Assembly: GCF_036962705.1 (NCBI RefSeq)
Contig: NZ_JBALOQ010000016.1
Span: forward strand, 77,123-141,122
DNA length: 64,000 nucleotides
Source: Ferdinandcohnia sp036962705
GTDB taxonomy: Bacteria; Bacillota; Bacilli; Bacillales; Bacillaceae_L
Direction of reading: 5' to 3'
Notes under the pieces: model-generated
Told to the model about the DNA's origin: nothing
Database searches by the model: none
What the model saw: the letters and a program-made list of their open reading frames with translations, nothing else
Position numbers and translations under genes: made by a program
Part shown: piece by piece, positions 24,890 to 33,973 of the stretch
Position numbering within the stretch: the stretch's first letter is position 1
Layout: the number at the start of each line of letters is the position of its first letter

Positions 24890-25309
24890 TTATAGATTAG
24901 CGCCTTCTTGTCTGTCACGGATGATTTCACGCCATGAAAAAAATCCTTTTTCAAGTCCGTGAATTAGTACCTCTGCCGTTCCCATATTAGTTGCTAATGG
25001 AACTGAATACACATCACATAGTCTAATCAATGCGGTAACATCTGGTTCATGTGGCTGAGCAGTTAATGGGTCTCTAAAAAAGATCACCATATCCATTTGA
25101 TTTTGTGCAATCATCGCACCTATTTCTTGGTCACCGCCTAGTGGGCCAGATTGAAAACGGTGGATTTTTAATCCCGTTGCTTCAGAAATGCGCAAGCCTG
25201 TTGTTCCAGTCGCGAACAATTCATGCTGTTCTAGAATTGATATATAAGCTGTTGAGAATTGTACAAGGTCTGTTTTCTTTTTATCGTGTGCAATTAAAGC
25301 GATTTTCAT
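24890..25309 (-). CDS. mgsA: Methylglyoxal synthase
   Basis: Converts dihydroxyacetone phosphate to methylglyoxal, a glycolytic overflow route. The 139-residue protein contains ALIAHDKKK at the start, the phosphate-binding GTTGLRISEATGL, and SGPLGGDQEIGAMI with the catalytic Asp. It is placed between dapB and bshA. Co-location with bacillithiol synthesis makes sense because bacillithiol detoxifies methylglyoxal, but that link is established knowledge applied to context, not shown here. Confidence 0.95.
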   Translation of the reverse strand: MKIALIAHDKKKTDLVQFSTAYISILEQHELFATGTTGLRISEATGLKIHRFQSGPLGGDQEIGAMIAQNQMDMVIFFRDPLTAQPHEPDVTALIRLCDVYSVPLATNMGTAEVLIHGLEKGFFSWREIIRDRQEGANL

Positions 25310-25323
25310 TGTTTTGCATCCCC

Positions 25324-26124
25324 TTATTCGATGATATTTTCTAACCCGTACACTAAAACATCAAGATTCATTACGGTGTCAACAGATAATTTAATTCCTG
25401 ACATGAAAGAAGCACGGTTGAAGGAATCATGACGAATGGAGAGCATTTGTCCATTACCACCAAACATCACTTCTTGATGTGCGACAAGTCCCGGTAAGCG
25501 TACACTATGTATGCGAATTCCATCGTACTCAGCACCGCGAGCTCCCTGGATGGTTTCTTTTTCATTAGGATGCCCTTGCTGCTTTGATTCCCTAACTGTT
25601 GTTAACAGTTCTGCTGTCTTCACAGCTGTTCCTGATGGCGCATCAAGTTTTTGGTCATGGTGAAGCTCAATAATTTCCACGTCTTGAAAGTACTTAGCAG
25701 CCATTTGTGAAAATTTCATCATTAGCACGGCACCAACTGCAAAATTAGGAGCGATAATTGCACCTACTTTACGTTCCTCCGCCATAATTGACAGTCTATC
25801 TAATTCTTCTTTAGTGAAGCCTGTCGTGCCAACTACAGGACGAACCCCATGTTCAATGGCTACTTCAGTGTGGTATTTACCCGTTTCAGGTGTAGTTAAA
25901 TCAATCAACACATCTGGTTTTGCTTTAGAGAAGCATTCTAAAATATCCGTAAAAATAGGAACATCTACATTTGAGAAACCTTCTACATCACTTAATGACT
26001 GACCATTATTTTTATGATCGATCACACCAACAAGCGTAAAATGCTCTGTTGCTTGAACAAGGGCAACTGCTTCTTTTCCCATTCTACCCCTTGGACCAGC
26101 AATTACGATTTTAATTGTATCCAT
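25324..26124 (-). CDS. dapB: 4-hydroxy-tetrahydrodipicolinate reductase
   Basis: Catalyses the NAD(P)H-dependent reduction step in the diaminopimelate/lysine pathway, supplying cell wall and dipicolinate precursors. The 266-residue protein has the nucleotide-binding IVIAGPRGRMGKE, VVGTTGF, and ELHHDQKLDAPSGTA with catalytic His/Lys. The ATG at 26124 gives the normal length; the upstream in-frame start is inside the ribosome-binding region. It lies between ypjD and mgsA. Confidence 0.96.
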   Translation of the reverse strand: MDTIKIVIAGPRGRMGKEAVALVQATEHFTLVGVIDHKNNGQSLSDVEGFSNVDVPIFTDILECFSKAKPDVLIDLTTPETGKYHTEVAIEHGVRPVVGTTGFTKEELDRLSIMAEERKVGAIIAPNFAVGAVLMMKFSQMAAKYFQDVEIIELHHDQKLDAPSGTAVKTAELLTTVRESKQQGHPNEKETIQGARGAEYDGIRIHSVRLPGLVAHQEVMFGGNGQMLSIRHDSFNRASFMSGIKLSVDTVMNLDVLVYGLENIIE

Positions 26125-26137
26125 GTTGTCTTCCCCT

Positions 26138-26473
26138 TTATTTGTTAGAGTCAATACGTGTCCATCTATCTTTATCTCTTGTATTAAATTTGTTCATAAC
26201 TGTATTATGTGCGTCTTCTAGGTCAATGTTCAAGGAATTTGCAAGACAAATCAGAACAAATAATAGGTCACCAGATTCCTCAGCCATGTTTTTTTGCGTT
26301 TCGGTATCTTTTTTAGGCTTTTCACCGTAGTAGTGATTGACTTCTCTCGCAAGTTCTCCTAATTCCTCTGTTAACCTTGCAAGTAATGCAAGCGGGCTAA
26401 AATAGCCTTCTTTAAACTGGCCTATGTACTCATCTACTTCCTGTTGCAGCTGTTTCATCGTTTTATCCGCCAT
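26138..26473 (-). CDS. ypjD: MazG-like nucleotide pyrophosphohydrolase
   Basis: A 111-residue all-alpha NTP pyrophosphohydrolase of the MazG/dUTPase-2 group. The metal-binding pattern is visible as LTEELGELAREV followed by AEESGDLLFVLI (E-E-x-x-E...E-x-x-D). Such enzymes clear non-canonical nucleotides. ATG 26473 is chosen; the GTG nine bases upstream overlaps the GAGGTG site. It begins the minus-strand run that continues through dapB, mgsA, bshA, cca and birA. Confidence 0.88.
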   Translation of the reverse strand: MADKTMKQLQQEVDEYIGQFKEGYFSPLALLARLTEELGELAREVNHYYGEKPKKDTETQKNMAEESGDLLFVLICLANSLNIDLEDAHNTVMNKFNTRDKDRWTRIDSNK

Positions 26474-26620
26474 AGTTATCACCTCTATCGTTTCTATTCC
26501 TATGTTAGCTTAAATTATAGAGTTTTGACAAATAATTCTTTTATACGACATGATTTGTTTGTTTTTCAACCATACTTTATAATGAAGTGGCAATTATTAC
26601 TATTTCGGGGGTATATTACT

Positions 26621-27487
26621 TTGAAGTTCTCCATAAAAAATGTTATTTTCATTTTGTTGGGATCCGCCATCTTTTCATTTGGAATTGTGCATTTTAATAT
26701 GCAAAATAATCTAGCAGAAGGCGGATTTACGGGAATTACACTTTTGCTTTATTTTTTATTTAATATTGATCCGTCCTATACGAATTTGATTTTAAATGTA
26801 CCACTGTTTTTTCTAGGATGGAAGCTACTCGGTCGTGTTGCATTTTATTATACACTTATCGGTACTATAAGTGTTTCAATTTTTTTATGGTTCTTTCAAC
26901 GTTATCAATTTGATATTCCACTTGATGGAGACTTAATGCTGGCAGCATTATTTGCGGGAGTATTTATTGGTGTTGGTCTTGGAATTACTTTTCGATATGG
27001 CGGTACAACTGGTGGGGTTGATATTATTGCTAGGCTTGTTCGAAAATATGTTGGCTGGCCAATGGGGCGGACAATGTTTTTATTTGATGCGGTTGTTATT
27101 ACGGTTTCTCTAATTTTCTATCTATCTTATCGTGAGGCAATGTACACGTTACTTGCTGTATTCATTGGGGCAAAGGTAATTGATTTTATGCAGGAGGGAG
27201 CCTATGCTGCAAGAGGCGCTATGATTATTTCAGAAAAGAATAGTGAGATTGCTGAAAAGATTTTACATGAGATGGAACGAGGAGTAACGATCTTAAAGGG
27301 AATGGGTTCGTATACGAAGCAGGAGAAGAATATTTTATATTGTGTTGTCGGAAGAAGTGAAGTTGGACGTTTAAAGCAGGTGATAATCTCTGTAGACCCA
27401 CATGCTTTTGTTTCAGTTAGTGATGTCCACGATGTGCTTGGGGAAGGGTTTACGTTGGATGAGAATAAAAAGCCGATTGAACGGTGA
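26621..27487 (+). CDS. ypjC: YitT-family membrane protein (YpjC-like)
   Basis: The 288-residue protein has about five N-terminal membrane segments (for example VIFILLGSAIFSFGIVHF, LMLAALFAGVFIGVGLGI) and a C-terminal soluble DUF2179 domain (HEMERGVTILKGMGSYTK), the layout of the YitT/YpjC group. The TTG at 26621, eight bases after GGGGG, gives the same length as B. subtilis YpjC (290); the longer open frame back to 26444 runs over the ypjD start and is not supported. The gene is divergent from ypjD. Transport substrate is unknown. Confidence 0.85.
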   Translation: MKFSIKNVIFILLGSAIFSFGIVHFNMQNNLAEGGFTGITLLLYFLFNIDPSYTNLILNVPLFFLGWKLLGRVAFYYTLIGTISVSIFLWFFQRYQFDIPLDGDLMLAALFAGVFIGVGLGITFRYGGTTGGVDIIARLVRKYVGWPMGRTMFLFDAVVITVSLIFYLSYREAMYTLLAVFIGAKVIDFMQEGAYAARGAMIISEKNSEIAEKILHEMERGVTILKGMGSYTKQEKNILYCVVGRSEVGRLKQVIISVDPHAFVSVSDVHDVLGEGFTLDENKKPIER

Positions 27488-27543
27488 TTATCGGGAAGAA
27501 AAAGGAATTTTAGCTCATTCGTCTGAATCCACAAGCTTCACAC

Positions 27544-27565
27544 GCCTTTCAGCAAGCTGAAAGGC
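27544..27565. terminator. Inverted repeat after ypjC
   Basis: GCCTTTCAGC / GCTGAAAGGC lies about 55 bp past the ypjC stop but lacks a strong T-run. It may end ypjC transcription from the plus strand. Confidence 0.45.
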
Positions 27566-27595
27566 TAGCCAAAATGCGAAAAAAACACAGATAAA

Positions 27596-27626
27596 AAGCC
27601 GGTTATCCTTTAGGTAACCGGCTTCC
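27596..27626 (-). terminator. Terminator after the YugP-like protease
   Basis: The stem AGCCGGTTACC / GGATAACCGGCT on the minus strand is followed by TTTTTA, immediately downstream of the gene. Confidence 0.8.
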
Positions 27627-27630
27627 ATGT

Positions 27631-28308
<678 letters not shown>

Positions 28309-28391
28309 TTTTTATCCTCCAAACTATAGTATACTTTAATTTTAGTTAGAGTCCGACCTATTGTCAATTGTCTTGCTTACAAAAAATTAAT

Positions 28392-28620
28392 ATCAAATAC
28401 GACTTGGCGTATTTGCGCCCAGATTTTTTAGCCCCACACGAGGTGGGTCACNNNNNNNNNNNNNNNNNNNNNNNNNNNNNNNNNNNNNNNNNNNNNNNNN
28501 NNNNNNNNGCGTTCTTAGTCTTTGATCTTAAGCTCGAAAAATTTCCTTTTAAAATCGCATGTCTCCGCCGGAGGCTTTAACATTAATTAGTCGGGTTTAA
28601 ACTCCGACTGACTAAAGTTA
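28392..28620 (+). repeat. Mosaic intergenic repeat, copy 5 (ypjB-yugP spacer), with assembly gap
   Basis: The head is ATCAAATACGACTTGGCGTATT, followed by an inverted accessory module (CCCACACGAGGTGGGTCAC, then Ns, then GTTCTTAGTCTTTG), a CTCCGCCGGAGGC core and a terminal stem. The stem differs in sequence from other copies (AGTCGG / CCGACT in place of TTCAGC / GCTGAA) but still pairs. It ends in AAAGTTA. Confidence 0.85.
28452..28508. other. Assembly gap (57 Ns) inside a repeat
   Basis: A run of N lies within the accessory module of copy 5. The gap length is the written number of Ns and may not be the true size. The open frame drawn across it is an artefact. Confidence 0.99.
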
Positions 28621-28629
28621 AAAAATGAA

Positions 28630-28650
28630 CAGTGGGTATTGTCCCACTGT
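28630..28650 (-). terminator. Hairpin at the end of ypjB
   Basis: CAGTGGG / CCCACTG lies against the ypjB stop codon. The minus-strand downstream sequence is only moderately T-rich (TTCATTTTTTAAC). Confidence 0.6.
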
Positions 28651-29450
28651 CAGCGATCTTCGTAATCTCTTTGTTTTTGGCGTTTTTGCTTGTCACCTTT
28701 ATATTTTCTCCATCCAACATAGATTAATGTAAGAATGATGGCTCCCCCTGTTGAGATCATCACCCAAATCAATGACGGGTCGGCGTCATCTTCTGTCATC
28801 CGTTCAAACATGTTTTTTAGATCTAACTCCATTTGATCAAGCTGCTGGATTCTAGTAGTTGCCTTCAGATCCTCATTACGGTAAGTATCTAAAAACGCAA
28901 TATGCGATTCTATTTTTTGAACATCCTGTGGTGTGATATCTACTGTAATACTCGGATGAATCATATTATATTTTGATAGAAAGATAGTTAGCAGGTGATT
29001 AAATGTTTCATTATCCCCTTCTTCAACAGTCTCCTTCATTTCCCCAAACGTTGTCATAATCGAATCTTCCATTTCCGTCCACATTGGCTGATGCTCTGAC
29101 CTCATCGCATCCACTACCAAACGAAATTGGGTAACTCGATTGATTCTTTCTTCAAAGCTATGCGAAGTAGATGTAATTGCTTCATATGCTGAATCATGAG
29201 TTAACGTAATAATCCTAAGCTCTTCCATTGAAAATGTTTGGTCCCGCTGATTCATACGTATGAATTCATTTGAAAAATGTGTTAATAATTGCTTAGCATC
29301 CTCGTATCTTTCTTGCTTCACCATTTGCAATGCCTGATCAGAAATTTGATCAAGCTTCTCCCAGTTCTCTTCGTTGGAGGCAGCGTTTATGGATATAGGG
29401 TAAATCATAACTATAAAACAAAGAATGCATATTATTCTAGAAATTTTCAT
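28650..29450 (-). CDS. ypjB: Sporulation protein YpjB family
   Basis: A 266-residue exported and membrane-anchored protein: signal peptide at 1-23 (IICILCFIVMIYPISINA), a helical extracytoplasmic region of about 200 residues (for example AKQLLTHFSNEFIR), one C-terminal membrane segment (about 229-247, LIWVMISTGGAIILTLIYVGW) and a basic tail. This matches YpjB, annotated as sporulation-associated in Bacillus. It sits next to ypjA and upstream of the YugP-type protease. Precise role is unknown. Confidence 0.82.
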   Translation of the reverse strand: MKISRIICILCFIVMIYPISINAASNEENWEKLDQISDQALQMVKQERYEDAKQLLTHFSNEFIRMNQRDQTFSMEELRIITLTHDSAYEAITSTSHSFEERINRVTQFRLVVDAMRSEHQPMWTEMEDSIMTTFGEMKETVEEGDNETFNHLLTIFLSKYNMIHPSITVDITPQDVQKIESHIAFLDTYRNEDLKATTRIQQLDQMELDLKNMFERMTEDDADPSLIWVMISTGGAIILTLIYVGWRKYKGDKQKRQKQRDYEDR

Positions 29451-29513
29451 ACTTGTCCCTCCTCAAACATCTATTAAAATGTATGATAGATTGGACAAGA
29501 GTAGACCAAGTTT

Positions 29514-30104
29514 TTAGCGTATGTCTAGTTGATAGCGATCTTTTTTTATACAAAGAATATAGGTAATTAAGATGGAAACCATACTTAACCAAAATGTAAA
29601 GTAGCCGATCTGTGGGATGTATTGATCCAACATACTATAACTCGGCATCATAAAGAAAACGTAATCAATTACATCATTATGTAAGGTCCATACAGCTGCA
29701 ATCACCAAATGAATTGGTTTTATGCGATAATACGGAGCATATAATAACCCTTGAATCGCCATTCCTAGGTGAGAAAAAATGAGCATATAACCCCAAATAT
29801 TCAACCCATCAACAAAATAAGTTAGAATATTCATGATAACTGCCCAAATCCCGTATTTAAAAAGGGTAACGATTGCCAACGCTTCGATAAGCGGCCAATT
29901 CCGCCTTAGTAAAAACGCGATTAATACAAAACAAAAAAATAAGCTTGCTGTTGGACTATCAGGAACAAAGATTAAAAATTTTGGTGGTGTATTGTTGAGT
30001 TGGCTTTCATACCAAATATAACCGTATATGGTACCTGGAATATTAATAAGTAACAAAATCCAAAGTACCCAGCGTTGCCCCATTAAATATGTAATCCACT
30101 TCAT
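29514..30104 (-). CDS. ypjA: DUF1405 membrane protein YpjA
   Basis: A 196-residue integral membrane protein with about six hydrophobic segments, starting WVLWILLLINIPGTIYGYIWYES and including SLFFCFVLIAFLL and LIFSHLGMAIQGLLYAPYY. The pattern is that of DUF1405 proteins found beside qcr genes in Bacillus. It follows qcrC after a terminator and precedes ypjB. No catalytic residues are recognised; function is unknown. Confidence 0.82.
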   Translation of the reverse strand: MKWITYLMGQRWVLWILLLINIPGTIYGYIWYESQLNNTPPKFLIFVPDSPTASLFFCFVLIAFLLRRNWPLIEALAIVTLFKYGIWAVIMNILTYFVDGLNIWGYMLIFSHLGMAIQGLLYAPYYRIKPIHLVIAAVWTLHNDVIDYVFFMMPSYSMLDQYIPQIGYFTFWLSMVSILITYILCIKKDRYQLDIR

Positions 30105-30187
30105 CTATGTACCAACTTTCCTTTTTTCTTACCTCAAGATTCTCTTAAAAACGGGTACCTTGTCAAGGTAAAAATAGAATAATTCTA

Positions 30188-30222
30188 ATAAAAAAAGCCG
30201 ACTCGAAAAGTCAGCTTTTTGT
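30188..30222 (-). terminator. Terminator of the qcrABC operon
   Basis: AAAAAGCTGACT / AGTCGGCTTTTT (one mismatch) forms a stem followed by T on the minus strand, just beyond the qcrC stop. Confidence 0.8.
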
Positions 30223-30225
30223 TTG

Positions 30226-30993
30226 TTATTTAGAAGTTACACCAGAAATAAATTCAGCAAGCTTCTGTAATTCTTCATCAGTTCCTTCAAACATACCAGG
30301 AGGCATGCCACCTTGACCATTTACTGCGATGTCTGCAATTTCTTCAGCTGATAGTCCGTTATCAACTAACGCCTTTCCTGCAGGGCCACCTTCTAGTTCA
30401 CCGCCGTGACATCCAATACAACCTTTTTCTTGATATAATAAGTATCCTTCAGATTCCTTATCGATTTCTGCCTCTGCTACGATTTTCGCAGATTCAGCTC
30501 TTGCTTCCCAGTCAACTTGAGCTGCAGATTCCCAAGTTAAGTAAGCAACAGCAGCAAATCCTAAAAGCATCATACCTGTAGCAATTGGACGCTTAGATGG
30601 TCTACGTTCTGGACCACGATCTAAGAATGGTGCAAGTAAAAGTGCTCCAAAAGCAAGACCTGGAATAACTAGCGTACCAATTACATTATAATCACCAGAT
30701 GCATATGTGTACTTGATCAATTGATACATGAATAAGAAATACCAGTCTGGTAAAGGAATATATCCTGCCGCAGTAGGGTCAGCGACTTTTTCCAGTGGTG
30801 ATGGGTGTGCTGCTGTTAAACATAAAAAGGCTACTAAGAAAACAGAACCAACTAACCATTCTTTTAATAGGAAGTTTGGCCAGAATGCTTCTGTTTTTCC
30901 AGGATACTCGGAGTAATCCTTCGGAATATGCTTTTTATTACTTACCGGAATACGGGAGTCCCCAACAAATTTCATACCTTTTCCGCGATGCAT
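30226..30993 (-). CDS. qcrC: Menaquinol:cytochrome c oxidoreductase, cytochrome b/c subunit QcrC
   Basis: Third subunit of the Bacillus bc complex. The 255-residue protein combines the C-terminal part of cytochrome b (membrane segments, PDWYFLFMYQLIKY) with a c-type cytochrome domain carrying CIGCH (heme attachment) and a downstream Met ligand region (GGMPPGMFEG). The ATG at 30993 after AAAGGAGGGG gives exactly the B. subtilis length. It is last in qcrABC. Confidence 0.96.
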   Translation of the reverse strand: MHRGKGMKFVGDSRIPVSNKKHIPKDYSEYPGKTEAFWPNFLLKEWLVGSVFLVAFLCLTAAHPSPLEKVADPTAAGYIPLPDWYFLFMYQLIKYTYASGDYNVIGTLVIPGLAFGALLLAPFLDRGPERRPSKRPIATGMMLLGFAAVAYLTWESAAQVDWEARAESAKIVAEAEIDKESEGYLLYQEKGCIGCHGGELEGGPAGKALVDNGLSAEEIADIAVNGQGGMPPGMFEGTDEELQKLAEFISGVTSK

Positions 30994-31068
30994 AATCGGT
31001 CCCCTCCTTTTTAGAGAATTTTCATTCAAAAGAGTTTTTTACATATTTAATCAAAGTATAACTACATC

Positions 31069-31743
31069 CTACAATGGACCTGATATCCCTTGTTTACGAA
31101 TCATGATAAAGTGGGCAGCTAATAAACCGAATAATGCTGCTGGTAAGAAGAATACATGAATCGCAAAGAAACGTGTTAATGTTTGTGCACCTACTATTTC
31201 AGGGTGTCCTGCAATTAAAGTCTTTAAGTAAGGCCCTAATATTGGTGTTGCTTCAACAATTTGAATTGTAACTTTCGTTGCGAATAACGCTTTCATGTCC
31301 CAAGGTAAAAGGTAACCTGTTAAACCAAGAGCTAACATTACAAAGAAAATTAATACTCCAACAATCCAGTTTAGCTCACGTGGTTTTTTATACGCACCTT
31401 GGAAAAATACACGTAGGGTATGTAAGAACATCATAACGATTACAAGACTCGCTCCCCAGTGATGCATTCCACGAACAATTTGTCCAAAAGCTACTTCGTT
31501 TTGCAAATAATATACAGAATTCCATGCATTGATGATATCTGGTACATAGTACATTGTTAAAAACATACCAGATAGTACTTGGATGACGACGATAAAAAAT
31601 GTTAGTCCTCCAAAGCAATAAACAAACGCGCTGAAATGATGCGCTGGGTTTACATGCTCAGGAACCTCGTGGTCTGCAATATCTGCCCAGAGAGGAGTAA
31701 TATCAAGTCGTTCGTCTACCCAATCAAAAATCTTATTTAACAT
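31069..31743 (-). CDS. qcrB: Menaquinol:cytochrome c oxidoreductase, cytochrome b subunit QcrB
   Basis: A 224-residue cytochrome b6-type subunit with four membrane segments. Heme-ligand histidines lie in MHHWGASLVIVMMFLHTLRVFF and near FFAIHVFFLPAALFGLLAAHF. Quinol oxidation occurs here. It follows qcrA by 3 bp and precedes qcrC, giving the split cytochrome b organisation of Gram-positive bc complexes. Confidence 0.97.
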   Translation of the reverse strand: MLNKIFDWVDERLDITPLWADIADHEVPEHVNPAHHFSAFVYCFGGLTFFIVVIQVLSGMFLTMYYVPDIINAWNSVYYLQNEVAFGQIVRGMHHWGASLVIVMMFLHTLRVFFQGAYKKPRELNWIVGVLIFFVMLALGLTGYLLPWDMKALFATKVTIQIVEATPILGPYLKTLIAGHPEIVGAQTLTRFFAIHVFFLPAALFGLLAAHFIMIRKQGISGPL

Positions 31744-31746
31744 TGA

Positions 31747-32262
31747 TTACTTCCCTCCTCCAGGATGTGCCTTTGCTTTTCCTAAATATAAATAACCTTC
31801 TTTTACTTGACTTTCATACACATCTAATGGACCCATTGGCGGTGTACCAGGCACGTTCATGCCATCCTTTTCATATAAACCATAGTGACAAGGACAGAAG
31901 AAACGATTTGGGTTAGCTGGATCCTCAGCCCAAGAAACTGCACAACCAAGGTGCTTACATACTGGTGATAGTGCAACAATGTCGCCGCTATCATTTTTAT
32001 AAACCCATGCTGATGTTGAAACGTCTGATTCATACCATCCATCAACTTGATTTATTTTAAAATCAAATTTTTGAGGTTCATTTGTTATCTTATCAACACT
32101 CACCACTTGTACCAAATCATGTTCAGTTTCAGGCTGAAGTATTGGGTCAATTGCAAAGCGGACCATAGGCATTAACATCCCAGCTGCCATGAAACCACCT
32201 ACACCTGTTAGTGTATAGTTTAAGAATTGACGTCTTGAAACCCTTTGTTTGTTCTCGCTCAT
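31747..32262 (-). CDS. qcrA: Menaquinol:cytochrome c oxidoreductase, Rieske iron-sulfur subunit QcrA
   Basis: A 171-residue Rieske protein: N-terminal RRQFLNYTLTGVGGFMAAG, a Tat-like membrane anchor, then the [2Fe-2S] ligand motifs CKHLGC and CPCHYG with the C-terminal PGTPPMGPLDVY loop. It passes electrons from menaquinol to the cytochrome c domain of QcrC. First gene of qcrABC with a strong GGGGGG-type ribosome-binding site. Confidence 0.97.
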   Translation of the reverse strand: MSENKQRVSRRQFLNYTLTGVGGFMAAGMLMPMVRFAIDPILQPETEHDLVQVVSVDKITNEPQKFDFKINQVDGWYESDVSTSAWVYKNDSGDIVALSPVCKHLGCAVSWAEDPANPNRFFCPCHYGLYEKDGMNVPGTPPMGPLDVYESQVKEGYLYLGKAKAHPGGGK

Positions 32263-32455
32263 TTTTTTCCCCCCTCTATACTAAGCTAAGTCCACTCCGG
32301 ACATAATTGTACACATTTAAAACTAGGACATTCTCATGATATATCAATATTTGGTACAGGTCAATAATAGGTTTTGCCTAAACAATGGCAACTATGTGAC
32401 TTTCTTAGGAAAAGTTAGGAATTTTTAAACATTATTTTCACATAACGATAAAAGC

Positions 32456-32480
32456 CAAATGATCCTTGGCGTATTTGCGC
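32456..32480 (+). repeat. Short head fragment of the mosaic repeat (ypiF 3' end)
   Basis: CAAATGATCCTTGGCGTATTTGCGC matches the head of the element (ATCAAATACGCCTTGGCGTATTTGCGC) with a few changes and then stops, five bases before the ypiF stop codon. It is a truncated copy. Confidence 0.65.
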
Positions 32481-32485
32481 TTACA

Positions 32486-32944
32486 TTACTTTTGCCAGAT
32501 GTTCGTAAATAATGTAACAAGTTGTTTCATTTGATCCTGTAGCATCGTTTGCTTGTATTTTTCTTCTACATATTCAAGAGGTAAGGTTGGCAGCCAAATA
32601 AGTGAACCATTTATATCAACTTCTACTTGCTTCCAGCTGCTATCAGATGTGATAAAAATGGTATGCTTCATACCACCGCCGATTAAATCGCTTGTCCATT
32701 GATTTAAACGACTTTTCGCCATTTCTAGCTCTTCACTATTTGAATAGGTAAAGGCAGGAAATAATATGATTCTTCCTTTAAATTGTCGTTCTACTTCATT
32801 AGAAAGAATGGTGATGAACTCTCCCATTGAAACTGTATTTTTTAAATTTCCTTCAAGCGAAACTGGAATCAATGGAATAACCGCTGTATCAACATATTCT
32901 TTTGCTTGTAAATAGACATCCATATCCTTCGTTATCCATTTCAT
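32486..32944 (-). CDS. ypiF: YpiF-like protein (DUF2487)
   Basis: A 152-residue cytoplasmic protein with the start MKWITKDMDVYLQAKEYVDTAVIPLIPVS and the central IILFPAFTYS, the pattern of DUF2487/YpiF. It lies between ypiB and qcrA as in B. subtilis. Function is unknown. No metal or nucleotide motif is visible. Confidence 0.8.
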   Translation of the reverse strand: MKWITKDMDVYLQAKEYVDTAVIPLIPVSLEGNLKNTVSMGEFITILSNEVERQFKGRIILFPAFTYSNSEELEMAKSRLNQWTSDLIGGGMKHTIFITSDSSWKQVEVDINGSLIWLPTLPLEYVEEKYKQTMLQDQMKQLVTLFTNIWQK

Positions 32945-33045
32945 TATGTATGCTTCCTTCCCTTTTGCTGTACTTAAATAAAATCACTATTTTATGTAGC
33001 CTTTAATGCTAAACTTCCAAACTACCATACCATATTTAGGATAAA

Positions 33046-33072
33046 TAAAAAAGACTGACACGCTGTCAGCCC
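33046..33072 (-). terminator. Terminator after ypiB
   Basis: The stem CTGACA / TGTCAG is followed by a run of T on the minus strand (TCTTTTTTATTT), about 25 bp downstream of the ypiB stop. Confidence 0.75.
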
Positions 33073-33095
33073 TTACAAATATGCATATCACAATT

Positions 33096-33632
33096 TTATA
33101 ATTGTTTAAGCTGTTCAGTCAGCCTCTGAAACTCAGTTTTATCCTGTCTGTCAAGCGCCTCATCAATCCGCTTTAACAAATGCTCCTTTTGATATAACTG
33201 AATGGATTCCTCAAGAAACTTTTTCGCAAGCTCTTTATCCTGTTCATTCACCTGAAGATGTTTCGGCATGTATGGATTTTCTTCAAGTACAGCCACATAA
33301 TTCGGAGAATGGAAGGAGGATCTGAAATTAAGTTGAATGTAAATTTCTTCTTCCCTGTTAAGTCGAATATCATGAAATGACTTTTCAGCATCAGTAGTCA
33401 TGACATTTTCCTTATAAAAACGGAATGGTACATCATCAACACAATGCGTCGACATAATGATTCCTCGAGGGCAGTATTGGGCTTGCTCAACAAAGTGGAC
33501 ATTTTTCATGAGTTGGTCATGGCTCATTAAATAGTTAAGAATCCAAACACACTCTCTTCTCTTTAGTTGATAATTATTCAGAAACCAGCGAATAAAGTCT
33601 TTTTTCTCGTTGACAGATACAGGGGTAGTCAT
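33096..33632 (-). CDS. ypiB: YpiB-like protein (UPF0302 with C-terminal IDEAL motif)
   Basis: A 178-residue protein with the N-terminal FIRWFLNNYQLKRRECVWIL signature of UPF0302/YpiB and a C-terminal IDEAL motif (RIDEALDRQDK). ATG 33632 is chosen because GGAGGG lies nine bases upstream and the length then equals B. subtilis YpiB (179). It is conserved next to ypiA and ypiF. IDEAL domains are thought to mediate protein interactions; a role for this protein is not established. Confidence 0.85.
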   Translation of the reverse strand: MTTPVSVNEKKDFIRWFLNNYQLKRRECVWILNYLMSHDQLMKNVHFVEQAQYCPRGIIMSTHCVDDVPFRFYKENVMTTDAEKSFHDIRLNREEEIYIQLNFRSSFHSPNYVAVLEENPYMPKHLQVNEQDKELAKKFLEESIQLYQKEHLLKRIDEALDRQDKTEFQRLTEQLKQL

Positions 33633-33718
33633 CGCATGCTTCCCTCCTCTGCTAGTATTGAGTAATATACTGATATACTTCAACATTCAAATCAAATTAT
33701 CCTTCTAAACATGAAAAT

Positions 33719-33969
33719 TTAACTTTATTCAGTAGAAGTCCCCTACTTCTGTAAGTGCGAAGAATGAAAAAGGAGTAAATTATTCAGTGGGAGTTCAAAC
33801 CACGGCTGAATAAAGTTAATGCCTCGGCGGATGCCATTATTTTTCAGAGGAAGCTTTTCGAGCAGTTAGATTAAAGACTAAGTACGCCACATCTTGTGGC
33901 AATGTCTTTATGGCCCACTTCCTTTGGGCCTAAAAATCAGCGCAAATTCGCCAAGGCGCATTTTTTGAT
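33719..33969 (-). repeat. Mosaic intergenic repeat, copy 6 (ypiA-ypiB spacer), long form
   Basis: This copy lies in the opposite orientation. TTAACTTTATTCAG at 33719 and GGCTGAATAAAGTTAA at 33804-33820 enclose an enlarged stem, then GCCTCGGCGGATGCC, the full accessory module (33872-33930: AAAGACTAAGTACGCCACAT ... CCCACTTCCTTTGGGCC) and the head CGCCAAGGCGCATTTTTTGAT. It occupies most of the 341-bp gap and ends five bases before the ypiA stop codon. Confidence 0.88.
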
Positions 33970-33973
33970 GATG

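Noticed and set aside
26444..26620. N-terminal extension of ypjC from ATG 26444
   Set aside because: It overlaps the ypjD start antisense; the TTG at 26621 with GGGGG upstream matches the expected family length.
28368..28580. 70-codon frame on the plus strand across the N gap
   Set aside because: It consists of repeat sequence and Ns; the reading is an artefact.
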